Shown: positions 44,551 through 53,696 of the stretch, piece by piece
Layout: every line of letters begins with the position of its first letter
How positions within the stretch are numbered: position 1 is the stretch's first letter
DNA from: Pedobacter cryoconitis
Lineage (GTDB): Bacteria; Bacteroidota; Bacteroidia; Sphingobacteriales; Sphingobacteriaceae
Assembly (NCBI RefSeq): GCF_003259615.1
Contig: NZ_QLLR01000019.1
Coordinates: 46,578-110,577 of the forward strand
Direction: 5' to 3'
Length of the DNA: 64,000 bases
Program-made: the position numbers and the translations under genes
Notes under the pieces: generated by a model
Databases searched by the model: none
Told to the model about the DNA's origin: nothing
What the model saw: only the letters and a program-made list of their open reading frames with translations

Positions 44551-47500
44551 ATGAAGAAAACGGATGTAGCTGTGATTGGAATGTCCTGTATTTTCCCTGG
44601 AGCGGGAGACCTGGATACTTTCTGGAAAAATATTATTAGTAAGGTTGATTCTACTCAAGTTGTGCCGCCGGATCGTATTGATCCGGTGCACTTCGATAAA
44701 AATTCAACCGGAGTAGACCGTTTTTATTGCAATAGAGGTGGATTTATACCTGAATACAACTTTGACCCGCAGCGCTTTGGTATCCTTCCTGTAGCCGTGA
44801 ATGGTACAGAACCCGATCACTTGCTTACGCTCGATCTGGTTTACAGGGCGCTGGAAGACGCAGGTGTATTTGAAAAAAATACCTCTTTAGAAAAGACCGG
44901 TATTATCATTGGTAAAGGAAATTATGCAGGCCCTGGTGCAACCAGAGCCATTGAAATTGTAAGAACCGGTGAACAGATTGCTGCAGTACTGAAAGATTTA
45001 CTACCACAACTGGGGACCGAAGACATAGAAAAAGTAAAACATGAATTCCAGGCACGCAAAGGTCGTTTCGGCCCGGATACAGCCATGGGATTAATTCCAA
45101 ACCTGGTAGCCTCACTCGTTGCTAACCGTTTAAACCTGGGTGCCGTTGCTTTTACACTGGATGCAGCATGCGCAAGCTCTCTGATTGCTATAGACCACGC
45201 CATTCAGGAATTGAATAGCGGACGCTGTAATATGGTGATTGCAGGCGGCGTACACGTTGGGCAGAATGCGGCTTTCTGGAGTATATTCTCCAATTTAGGT
45301 GCACTCTCCAAACAAGAAAAGATCAAACCCTTTGATGCTGGTGCTGATGGTTTAATTATCGGTGAAGGCTGCGGTTTTGTGGTCTTAAAGCGATTAGAAG
45401 ATGCTATTCAGGATAAAGACAGGATCTATGCCGTACTCAAAGGAGTAGGGGTAAGCAGTGACGGAAGCGGTACCAGTGTGATGAGCCCTTCGGTAAAAGG
45501 TCAGCTCAGGGCCATCGAACAAGCCTGGGAGAATTCAGGCTTGTCTGCTAAAGACATTGGTTATATCGAAGCACACGGTACAGGCACACCTTTAGGAGAT
45601 AAAACAGAACTGGAAACCCTTACCCAATTTTTCGGCTATGACGCTGAATTACCAAAAGCAGGGATAGGGACTGTGAAATCTAACATCGGCCATGCCATGC
45701 CCGCAGCAGGAATTGCCGGGCTCATTAAAACCTGTTTAGCCCTCTACCATGATATTCTGCCGCCAACACTACACTGTGAAAACCCTTTAACGCAACTCGC
45801 GCAAACACAATTCTCAGCAGTTCAGGAACCCTTAAACTGGGAGAAATCCGGATTGCCTAAAATAGCCGGGGTCAATGCCTTTGGTTTTGGAGGGATCAAT
45901 GCCCATGTGGTTTTAGAAGGATTTAATGCCCCTAAAAAAGACAAAGTCTTACTGCTTGCGCGTCCAACGCACGAAGAATTAATCTATGCTTTGGAAAATA
46001 ACGATTACAGCGCTGGCATTGGAAATTACCGGATCGCAGTATTTGATCCAACCCCGGATAGAATCAAAAAGGCAATTAAGATTGCAGCAAAAAATAACCC
46101 GTGGCGTAATAAACAGGATATTTGGTATACCAATGAACCATTAATCAGCAAGGGTGGTAAAATCGCCTTTGTATTTCCTGGTCTGGATGGTCTGGCGGGC
46201 GGCGAAGTAGCAAGCGTAACCGATTATTTTAATATCGCAGAAACTCAGCATACTAAAGCAGAAGGTTTACTGAGTGATGCCTTAAAGACACTGAATAAAA
46301 GCAGCGTACTGGATATTGCCCTTAAACAATTAGGCGTATACCCTGATATGAATGCCGGGCACAGCTTAGGGGAATGGCTGGCAGCAAGATCATCAGAACT
46401 GGCCGAAGAAAGTTCCGTTTCACAACTGCTGAAAGTGCTGAACCCGGAAACTTTTGAACTGAAAGATTCGAGATTTATCGCTGTCGGCTGTGGAATAGAA
46501 CAGCTTTTACCGATCATCGCCAATATCAATGACGTTTATCTTTCTAACGACAACTGCCCGCAGCAGGTTATCCTTTGCGGCAGTAAAAATGCTTTAGAAG
46601 AGCTGACCCCTATATTGAAAGCAAAACAGATTTTTCACCAGATCTTACCGTTTCAGTCTGGTTTCCATTCTCCGTTTATTGCGGATAAGCTGGAAGTGAT
46701 CCTGGAAGGGATGAAAGATATGCAATTCCGTAAAACCACCACCCCATTGTGGTCGGCAACTACGCTCGAACTTTATCCGGAAGGCCTTGAAGCCATCCGT
46801 CAGCTCAGTGCAGAACATCTGATCAAACCCGTGCGTTTCCGTGAATTGACGGAGAAACTATATGAACAGGGAGCAAGGGTATTTATACAAATCGGATCAG
46901 GTGGATTAGTCGGTTTTATTGACGATACCCTGAAAGGAAAAAACTTCAGCACGATCTCTTCCAATGTACCTGTCAGATCAGGAATCACTCAACTGCAACG
47001 TGTAATCGCTGCGCTTTTTGTAGAAGGGAAGGAAACAGGATTGAACTTTCTGGGACAAATTAAATCCAGCCCTGCTCTAAAAGGCAAGGGGATCAAATTA
47101 GAATTGGGTTTACCAATGATTACCGGGCTGAATAGCCTGAAAGGACTGGCAGCAGGGGCCTCATCAGCTTATGCACAAGCCAATCCTGCGGTATACGCCA
47201 AAGGACTATTGGAAGATGTCGCCGATCCGGTGATGAAAGCCTTCAATGAAAATGTACTGGAAATGGCAAATATCCAGGCCGAGATACAGCAATTGTTTAA
47301 AGACAGAGTTTTGCAGCCTGCAAATTATGTGAACCGGACAACAGCGCCAGCAGTAGCTGTGCCTGGAGTAGCTATACCTGGAGTGTCAGCGCCACAGACA
47401 CCTCAGGTATCAGCAACATCTTTCAGCAGGCAACCTTTTTCCAAACAATTAGACATCACGCTGGAAAACTGCCCATATCTGAAAGACCATGCTTTACTCA

Positions 47501-48876
47501 GACAGCCTAAAGACTGGCACTGTGTAGATGATATGGACCCGGTCATTCCGATGACGATGATCTTTGAGTTGTTTGGAGAAATCGCAGCAGAACAATCTCC
47601 TGCAGAACAGGTGCATAAAATATTGAACATCAAAGTTTTTCAGTGGATGAATGTGATCAAGCCTTTCCGCGAAACTATTACCGGAGAATGGAAAGATCAG
47701 CAAAAGGTATACCTCAACTTAGAGCGTTTTGCGAATGCTGAAGTTGTGCTGGCAGAAAAGCTGGTTACACCACCTGTACAGCAATCATTTGATATTGGTC
47801 AAATCCTGGACATCCAGCGGACTTCAGCACAGATCTATGAAAATCACATGTTTCACGGCCCCGGTTACCAGGGCATCAAACACTTAAAAGCGGTCGGTGA
47901 AAAAGGGATCACAGGTATCATTGAAAGTGGTGCCGGAAAAGGTTCACTGCTGGATAATGCAGGTCAGCTTTTTGGCTTATGGCTGCAACTGATCCTGACT
48001 AAAGACCGTATCGCTTTCCCGGTAAAAATACAGGAAATTGAGTTTTTTGGAAATATGCACGACCAGCAGGGTGAATTTGAATGTACCTGCGTGTTAACCG
48101 ATATGAACGAAGAATTTGCCACAGGTAACTTTATCCTTAAACGTGATAACCAGGTCTGGGCAATAATCTCAGGCTGGCAAAACAGGAGACTGGAAATAGA
48201 TGATGCGCTGTGGAGCGTGTCTATGTCACCCCTGCATAACCGTTTATCCAAAGAAATTGCACCAGGCATTTTTATGTTTCACAATGCTTATTCAAGAGTA
48301 GTTTCCTGGGATTTTATTCTGAAACGTTACTTCAATCAGGACGAGAAAAAGTATCATAACGCATTGCTGCCTAACAAAAGGAAGACCTGGATGATCAGCC
48401 GTGTGGCCGTAAAAGATGCCGTCAGAGATCTGCTTAATAAAGAGAAACAGCAAGCCTGTTATCCGATCACTTTTGAAATTAAGTCGGACGAACTGCAAAA
48501 ACCTTACCCTCACGGAGGTCAAACTGCTGGTATTCATGTTTCTTTAGCACATAAAGGAACTGATGCCGTGGGGGTCGCACGCCTTGACAGGCCTGTAGGT
48601 ATTGACATCGAAAATATTGAAGAGCGCAGTGCCGGATTTTTTGAGCTTGCCTTTGCCGATACAGAAATGGCTTTGCTGCAAGGCAGGGATAAAGCAGAAT
48701 GGGCCACCCGTTTCTGGACCGCAAAAGAAGCTTATGGCAAGTACCTCGGTAAAGGCCTGCAAGGCAATCCAAAAGCTTATGTCGTAGAAGAGATCATAGG
48801 CGAAGAATTACGCATCAAAGACACAATTATAAAAACCATTAAACACCATAACTATATAATCGGATGGACGCTATAG
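44551..48876 (+). CDS. second megasynthase: KS-AT-DH-PPTase
   Basis: A 1441-residue synthase 26 bp downstream of the first. Domains: ketosynthase (1-450; LDAACASS with Cys207, His342, His381), acyltransferase (535-830; GHSLGEW with Ser605), an Ala/Pro linker with repeated VPGVAIPGV, a PKS-type dehydratase (about 965-1215; KDHALL with His980, MFHGPGYQG, DNAGQLF with Asp1135) and a C-terminal Sfp-type phosphopantetheinyl transferase (VGIDIENIEER with Asp1352/Glu1354; FWTAKEAYGKYL with Glu1393). The KS keeps its Cys, so it is not a chain-length-factor-like domain. It has no ACP and must work on the ACPs of the first protein or the discrete ACP. The DH-PPTase ending resembles enediyne PKS ends. 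Confidence 0.9.
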   Translation: MKKTDVAVIGMSCIFPGAGDLDTFWKNIISKVDSTQVVPPDRIDPVHFDKNSTGVDRFYCNRGGFIPEYNFDPQRFGILPVAVNGTEPDHLLTLDLVYRALEDAGVFEKNTSLEKTGIIIGKGNYAGPGATRAIEIVRTGEQIAAVLKDLLPQLGTEDIEKVKHEFQARKGRFGPDTAMGLIPNLVASLVANRLNLGAVAFTLDAACASSLIAIDHAIQELNSGRCNMVIAGGVHVGQNAAFWSIFSNLGALSKQEKIKPFDAGADGLIIGEGCGFVVLKRLEDAIQDKDRIYAVLKGVGVSSDGSGTSVMSPSVKGQLRAIEQAWENSGLSAKDIGYIEAHGTGTPLGDKTELETLTQFFGYDAELPKAGIGTVKSNIGHAMPAAGIAGLIKTCLALYHDILPPTLHCENPLTQLAQTQFSAVQEPLNWEKSGLPKIAGVNAFGFGGINAHVVLEGFNAPKKDKVLLLARPTHEELIYALENNDYSAGIGNYRIAVFDPTPDRIKKAIKIAAKNNPWRNKQDIWYTNEPLISKGGKIAFVFPGLDGLAGGEVASVTDYFNIAETQHTKAEGLLSDALKTLNKSSVLDIALKQLGVYPDMNAGHSLGEWLAARSSELAEESSVSQLLKVLNPETFELKDSRFIAVGCGIEQLLPIIANINDVYLSNDNCPQQVILCGSKNALEELTPILKAKQIFHQILPFQSGFHSPFIADKLEVILEGMKDMQFRKTTTPLWSATTLELYPEGLEAIRQLSAEHLIKPVRFRELTEKLYEQGARVFIQIGSGGLVGFIDDTLKGKNFSTISSNVPVRSGITQLQRVIAALFVEGKETGLNFLGQIKSSPALKGKGIKLELGLPMITGLNSLKGLAAGASSAYAQANPAVYAKGLLEDVADPVMKAFNENVLEMANIQAEIQQLFKDRVLQPANYVNRTTAPAVAVPGVAIPGVSAPQTPQVSATSFSRQPFSKQLDITLENCPYLKDHALLRQPKDWHCVDDMDPVIPMTMIFELFGEIAAEQSPAEQVHKILNIKVFQWMNVIKPFRETITGEWKDQQKVYLNLERFANAEVVLAEKLVTPPVQQSFDIGQILDIQRTSAQIYENHMFHGPGYQGIKHLKAVGEKGITGIIESGAGKGSLLDNAGQLFGLWLQLILTKDRIAFPVKIQEIEFFGNMHDQQGEFECTCVLTDMNEEFATGNFILKRDNQVWAIISGWQNRRLEIDDALWSVSMSPLHNRLSKEIAPGIFMFHNAYSRVVSWDFILKRYFNQDEKKYHNALLPNKRKTWMISRVAVKDAVRDLLNKEKQQACYPITFEIKSDELQKPYPHGGQTAGIHVSLAHKGTDAVGVARLDRPVGIDIENIEERSAGFFELAFADTEMALLQGRDKAEWATRFWTAKEAYGKYLGKGLQGNPKAYVVEEIIGEELRIKDTIIKTIKHHNYIIGWTL

Positions 48877-49172
48877 CAACGAACAAGCAACTAAATAACG
48901 ACGAAATCTTTGACTTGATGAAGCAATTTATCACAGAAGTTATTGGAGAAGAATTTGTGGAAGAAATGGACATTACCCCTCAAAGCTCTTTTACCAAAGA
49001 CCTTGAAATGGACAGTATAGAAATTGTATCCTTCTCTGAAAAGATAAAAACACACTTTGGTGAACAGATCGACTTTACAGGATGGTTATCCGCAATGGAT
49101 CTGGACCAGTTAATTAACCTGAACCTGGAAATGATTATTAATTACATACACGAATGCCAGTTATCCAGGTAA
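48864..49172 (+). CDS. discrete acyl carrier protein
   Basis: A 102-residue protein that overlaps the PPTase end of the second megasynthase by 13 bp. The carrier motif LEMDSIEIV holds the phosphopantetheine Ser51, in a four-helix pattern (FDLMKQFITEVIGEEF, FTKDLEMDSIEIVSFSEKI, MDLDQLINLNLEMIINYI). It is longer than a typical FAS ACP. It may carry the starter or the finished acyl chain for transfer to the hydrolase or acyltransferases. Confidence 0.88.
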   Translation: MDAIATNKQLNNDEIFDLMKQFITEVIGEEFVEEMDITPQSSFTKDLEMDSIEIVSFSEKIKTHFGEQIDFTGWLSAMDLDQLINLNLEMIINYIHECQLSR

Positions 49173-49915
49173 ATCAAAGAGAAGTGCATATCCAGGAGTT
49201 GAACAAAGGAGCGGCAGAAACCGTTCTTTTAGTTCATGGGATGTTCAGCAATCTTTCTGTTTATTACTTTAATATCGCCCCGGTTCTGGCTGCACATTTC
49301 CATGTGGTGATGTACGATCTGAAAAGCCATGGGATGAGTGAACGTGTGCTGGAAGGTTATGACCTGAACAGCATGACTGACGATCTCTGTGCGCTGATGG
49401 ACGTATTGAAACTCAAAAAAGTGCACCTGGCAGGTTATAGTTTTGGTGGCCTGATTGCTTTAAAAATGGCGATGCGTTTCCCTGAGAAACTAGGCAAACT
49501 GGTAGTCATTGAAGCCCCCGATCCGAATGATGAAAAAACCCGCGGCATTATTGATGACTACAGCAGAGAATTTCTGGAGCATTATGTTGCGAATTTTACC
49601 GATACCACGAAGGTGAAAATGGGGAAAAGACAAATGGAACGTAACCACCGGATGTATGAATACCTGTTTTACCAGACCAGTATCAAAGAGGATATGATTC
49701 TGGAAAGCGGATTTTTCAGTACACCAGAAATGAATACGCTGGAAAAGGATACGCTTTTATTGTATGGTTCAGCCTCTAATTGTTTACAGGCAGGAAAACA
49801 GCTCCATAAACTGATCAGCAGATCCGATCTGATCCCGCTAAACGGTGATCACAATATCCCGATTCAGGAACCAGAAATGGTTGCAAATATTGTAGCCGGA
49901 TTTTTTAAAAACTAA
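49154..49915 (+). CDS. alpha/beta hydrolase (thioesterase-type)
   Basis: A 253-residue alpha/beta hydrolase that starts inside the ACP gene (19-bp overlap), so translational coupling is strong. The N-terminal lid-free fold has LLVHGMFSNLSVYY and VVMYDLKSHGMS. The nucleophile is Ser in LAGYSFGGLIA, and the catalytic His is in LNGDHNIPIQEP. Its position after the ACP fits a chain-releasing thioesterase/esterase. There is no signal peptide. An alternative is a lactonase or ester hydrolase acting on the final product. Confidence 0.85.
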   Translation: MPVIQVNQREVHIQELNKGAAETVLLVHGMFSNLSVYYFNIAPVLAAHFHVVMYDLKSHGMSERVLEGYDLNSMTDDLCALMDVLKLKKVHLAGYSFGGLIALKMAMRFPEKLGKLVVIEAPDPNDEKTRGIIDDYSREFLEHYVANFTDTTKVKMGKRQMERNHRMYEYLFYQTSIKEDMILESGFFSTPEMNTLEKDTLLLYGSASNCLQAGKQLHKLISRSDLIPLNGDHNIPIQEPEMVANIVAGFFKN

Positions 49916-49935
49916 TTTAACCTTATACGCTCTCT

Positions 49936-51141
49936 ATGGCAAAATTTGTATTTATTGTTCCTCCGCTAACTGGCCATATCAATCCCACTTTAAGTATGGG
50001 GGCTGTTTTACTGCAACGCGGACATCAGGTGGGCTGGATTACCCTGGACCCTGAGCTGGCTTTGAAATTACCAGAAGGAGGGGAGTTGTTATTGATTCAA
50101 TATAACGAAAGCGACCAGGATAAACAGGATAGTGAAAAGTATCTTGATATAATCACTAAAAAGATTGTTTATGGAATTGATAGTATCAAGTTTTTATATG
50201 AAGAAGTATTAATTCCATTAAACCGCCACAGCTATGAAGGTATAGTGAGCTGGCTGGAAAAATATAAACCCGATCTGGTTATTACCGATCACCAGATGTT
50301 TGCCGGAGCTATTGCTGCAGTGAACCATAAAATCCCTTATGCAACCTCAGTTACCGCGCCTGCTGCCATTAAGATTATGGATGAACTCCCTAAAGTTCAT
50401 GAATGGGAAGTAAACCAGATTGTCGCTTTGCAAAAAGAACTGGGGATTGATAAACCGGCTTCTATAGCCTGTTCAGGTATCCTGACCATGGTTTTAACCT
50501 CCAGAGAATTTTTCGGAGAATTAGAATTACCCGACACTTATCATTTTGTAGGCCCGGTAATCAACCGCAAGCCTGTAAACACACATTTTGACTGGGACTT
50601 ATTACACAAAAATAACAGGCCTAAAATATTGGTCAGTATCGGAACCACCTTTGACCATGAGCATAAAAAGAACTTTTTTGCGAAGGTGATTGAAGCCTTT
50701 GAAGACGAAGACCTGACTGTAGTCGTTGTTTCCGATCCCGAACTGTTTGACCTCTGGCCAGAGAACTTTATCGTACAGCGTATGGTTCCGCAATTGGAAC
50801 TGCTGCCGCATCTGGATGCGGTAGTTTGTCACGGCGGGCACAATACGGTCTGTGAAACATTGATGAATGGCCTGCCAATGGTTGTGATTCCGATTGCCTA
50901 TGATCAGTCACATGTGGCCGGAAGGGTAGTGCGTGTTGGCGCAGGTTTACGTTTGAATTTCAACCGTTTCAAAGGCAAACACCTTCAGCAGGCAGTACAG
51001 GAAATATTGCACGATACCACTTTCAAAACCGCGGCACAAGAGATTAAAGAATCATTTATAGCGGCCGGCGGTACTGAAACTGCAGCAACTTTATTAGAGC
51101 AATTCAGCGTTAACGAACCTTTGTTTCTATTCAATAATTAA
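49936..51141 (+). CDS. UGT/MGT-type glycosyltransferase 1
   Basis: A 401-residue GT-B glycosyltransferase of family GT1. The N-terminal acceptor domain starts KFVFIVPPLTGHINPTLSMG. The C-terminal donor-binding domain has VVCHGGHNTVCETLMNGLPM (His-Gly-Gly, family signature) and VVIPIAYDQSHVAGRVV. Enzymes of this type attach UDP/NDP-sugars to hydroxylated small molecules and lipids. The lack of a signal peptide places it in the cytoplasm. A paralogue follows at once, which suggests two sugar additions or two acceptors. Confidence 0.92.
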   Translation: MAKFVFIVPPLTGHINPTLSMGAVLLQRGHQVGWITLDPELALKLPEGGELLLIQYNESDQDKQDSEKYLDIITKKIVYGIDSIKFLYEEVLIPLNRHSYEGIVSWLEKYKPDLVITDHQMFAGAIAAVNHKIPYATSVTAPAAIKIMDELPKVHEWEVNQIVALQKELGIDKPASIACSGILTMVLTSREFFGELELPDTYHFVGPVINRKPVNTHFDWDLLHKNNRPKILVSIGTTFDHEHKKNFFAKVIEAFEDEDLTVVVVSDPELFDLWPENFIVQRMVPQLELLPHLDAVVCHGGHNTVCETLMNGLPMVVIPIAYDQSHVAGRVVRVGAGLRLNFNRFKGKHLQQAVQEILHDTTFKTAAQEIKESFIAAGGTETAATLLEQFSVNEPLFLFNN

Positions 51142-51151
51142 AACAGGAATT

Positions 51152-52357
51152 ATGTCAAGATTTTTATTCGTCGTGCCCCCTTTTTTTGGTCATATCAGCC
51201 CAACCCTTAGCATAGGCTCCAGTTTAATTGCCCGCGGGCACCAGGTGAAATGGATCGGGATTACACCACTTGCTGCAAAACATATCCCTGAAGGCGGAGA
51301 ATTCATTTATCCTGAAGCAGAGCTGGCAGAACATCAGGAAGAAATTGACCGCATATTGAAACGTCAGGATGACGGCCCTGCTTGTTCGGGCCCTGAGGTG
51401 ATGAAACTGGCGCTCGAAGAAACTTATGTTCCGTTTGCAAAGATCATGATGAAGGGCCTGGGTAACTATGTGGACGAGTGGAAACCAGCTGTGATTATAA
51501 ATGACTGCATTACTTTTGCAGGGGCTTTATGTGCCCATATCAAAGGTATTCCATCTGTGACCACTACACCCGTGCCACCAGATGTGATTGGCGATACCCA
51601 AACCAGTGCCCCTAAAATATTTGAATGGCAACAGCAGCTGATCAAAGGTTTACAACAAGAGCTTGGTATCTATGAAGATGATATTTTCATTCACTCTCAT
51701 AAACTCAATCTCGTTTTCACTTCCCAGGTATTTGCCGGATTTACAGAAGTCCCGCCGCATATGAAATTTGTCGGCCCGGTAAAAGGCAGGCCAAACCATG
51801 CGGCTTTTGACTGGGAAAGACTTGCGGCGGCAAAAACACCCAAAGTTTTCGTGTCCCTGGGAACATTATTAGTGGACATCAGGGCTGCTTTTTTTCAGAA
51901 ACTGATTGATGCTTTTGCAGATCAGCCAGTCACGATCATCGCTGCTACGAATCCGGATATTTTCGACGTGTGGCCTGATAATTTTATCGTGAACAGCTTT
52001 GTTCCGCAAACAGAACTGATGCCGCATATGGATGCAGTGATCTGTCATGGAGGTTTCAACACCGTCAACGATACTTTTACCAATGGCTTACCGATGCTGA
52101 TTACACCGATTGCTTATGACCATTTCCATACGGCCAAACTCATTGTCAATGCAGGCTGCGGAATTAGTATCCGTTACAAAAGATTAAAAATTGCTGAGTT
52201 GAAAAGTGCTGTTTTCGAATTGCTGGAAAACCCGCAATACCGGAACGCAGCTTTAAAAATAAAAGAAACGTTTATTGCTTCAGGGGGGAATGACAAAGCA
52301 GTGCAGCTGCTGGAAGATTTTGCTGAAGCGGAACAATTAGTCGAAAAGAATAATTAA
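51152..52357 (+). CDS. UGT/MGT-type glycosyltransferase 2
   Basis: A 401-residue paralogue of the upstream enzyme, 10 bp away and the same length. N-terminal RFLFVVPPFFGHISPTLSIG, C-terminal VICHGGFNTVNDTFTNGLPM and ITPIAYDHFHTAKLIV. The two differ in the acceptor half, and in the donor signature HGGF versus HGGH, which could mean different sugars or acceptors. The tandem copy arose by local duplication. The combination with megasynthases and acyltransferases indicates a diglycosylated or branched glycolipid (inference). Confidence 0.92.
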   Translation: MSRFLFVVPPFFGHISPTLSIGSSLIARGHQVKWIGITPLAAKHIPEGGEFIYPEAELAEHQEEIDRILKRQDDGPACSGPEVMKLALEETYVPFAKIMMKGLGNYVDEWKPAVIINDCITFAGALCAHIKGIPSVTTTPVPPDVIGDTQTSAPKIFEWQQQLIKGLQQELGIYEDDIFIHSHKLNLVFTSQVFAGFTEVPPHMKFVGPVKGRPNHAAFDWERLAAAKTPKVFVSLGTLLVDIRAAFFQKLIDAFADQPVTIIAATNPDIFDVWPDNFIVNSFVPQTELMPHMDAVICHGGFNTVNDTFTNGLPMLITPIAYDHFHTAKLIVNAGCGISIRYKRLKIAELKSAVFELLENPQYRNAALKIKETFIASGGNDKAVQLLEDFAEAEQLVEKNN

Positions 52358-52415
52358 CACCGATGAACCCGGGGAATCAAATACTCATCTAACCAAAGAA
52401 CAATAAATAAAATAG

Positions 52416-53693
52416 ATGAAAAGAAAACTACTTTTTGGGGAAAGGCTGATGCTTGGTGATGGAAAAACTCCTTTTAACGGGATAATTCCTGTTAAAATTC
52501 GCGGAGAATTTTCTGCTGCGAGCCTGCATCATGCCCTGTTAAGGCTGCAACAGAAACATCCATGGCTGAATGCGGTTATTTCTTATGATAAAAATAACCG
52601 TCCAAGCTTTACTACGGATACTGTTCATCCTGTTAAAATTCCCGTTCAAATCATTTCCCGGCATAGTGATACTGATTGGGAAGTTGAATCAGTTAAGCAG
52701 TGGTTAATTCCATTTGAAACAGATCGGGAGCCTATGATGCGTATGATCTGGCTAAAAGGAGAAGGAGTTTCAGAATTGATTATGGTCATACACCATTGTC
52801 TGATTGATGGAGGTTCAATTTTGACACTGTTGACAACACTTTATCAATTAATTGACAATGGCGACGCTGATATAGGTCAGGAAAATCCGATCAAAGGAAT
52901 TCATGATATAGTACCAGCAGAGATTCTGGGTAACAGGAAGAAAAGATTTAAGGCAAGTCTGATCGGAAGTATAGCAGTTTTAGGACTATGGCTTACCCCT
53001 TTAAAAAAGAAAGCTGTAGAAAGGCAAAAAGATTACCTGATCCATTGGACTGTTGAGGAGGAAATGACTGCAGCTCTGACTCAATTGTGCAAAAATTCTG
53101 GAGTAACAATGAATACACTTTTATGCGCTGTGCTATTAAAGACTTTCAAAGAAGTCCGGAAAGATAATGCGCACAATAAAATATCCTGCCCGGTTGATCT
53201 CCGTAACATAAACCATCGGATAAAAAAGGATAATATCTTTGCTTTTGGATCTATGTTCGTGGTCAGTTCTAATGCTGCTCTCGACTTTAGGAGCAATCTC
53301 AAAGCCATACAGGAAGACATCAGGCAGAAAATTAAAAAGCTCGATCACTACCTGATGTTAATGGTACTGGAGAAAGCGCATCCTGTACTTCATAAATTTG
53401 GTCGTTTTTTAAAGTATGGTAAATCAAATAATGACTGTATGTTCTCCAACCTTGGAAGAATTACCATTCCTGCGCATTACAAAACATTTGAAATTGAAAT
53501 GATCTATACGCCAACCGTAATTGGCCCTTTAGGCAACACGACTTCACTCATCACTTCTACTTACCGCGGCAAGATGGACCTTTCATTTATAGCCAGCGAA
53601 GGTTATGTCCCTTACACAGAAGGCCAGGCTATACAAACAAGAATTATGTCGATTCTCAAAGAACAATTACAAACGCAGCTTCAACCAGCATAA
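52416..53693 (+). CDS. condensation-fold acyltransferase 1 (HHxxxDG)
   Basis: A 425-residue protein of the chloramphenicol acetyltransferase/NRPS-condensation superfamily, close in shape to PapA or alcohol acyltransferases. The active-site motif is VIHHCLIDGGSI (HHxxxDG). The N-terminus is KRKLLFGERLMLGDGKTPFN and the second half has ISCPVDLRNINHR with the DFxx-like floor region. It would transfer an acyl group from ACP or CoA to a hydroxyl of the glycolipid. There is no adenylation or carrier domain fused. Confidence 0.85.
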   Translation: MKRKLLFGERLMLGDGKTPFNGIIPVKIRGEFSAASLHHALLRLQQKHPWLNAVISYDKNNRPSFTTDTVHPVKIPVQIISRHSDTDWEVESVKQWLIPFETDREPMMRMIWLKGEGVSELIMVIHHCLIDGGSILTLLTTLYQLIDNGDADIGQENPIKGIHDIVPAEILGNRKKRFKASLIGSIAVLGLWLTPLKKKAVERQKDYLIHWTVEEEMTAALTQLCKNSGVTMNTLLCAVLLKTFKEVRKDNAHNKISCPVDLRNINHRIKKDNIFAFGSMFVVSSNAALDFRSNLKAIQEDIRQKIKKLDHYLMLMVLEKAHPVLHKFGRFLKYGKSNNDCMFSNLGRITIPAHYKTFEIEMIYTPTVIGPLGNTTSLITSTYRGKMDLSFIASEGYVPYTEGQAIQTRIMSILKEQLQTQLQPA

Positions 53694-53696
53694 CAA

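Noticed and set aside
47403..48772. Several minus-strand ORFs of 69-101 codons inside the second megasynthase DH-PPTase region
   Set aside because: No recognisable domain; the plus-strand frame carries intact DH and PPTase motifs.
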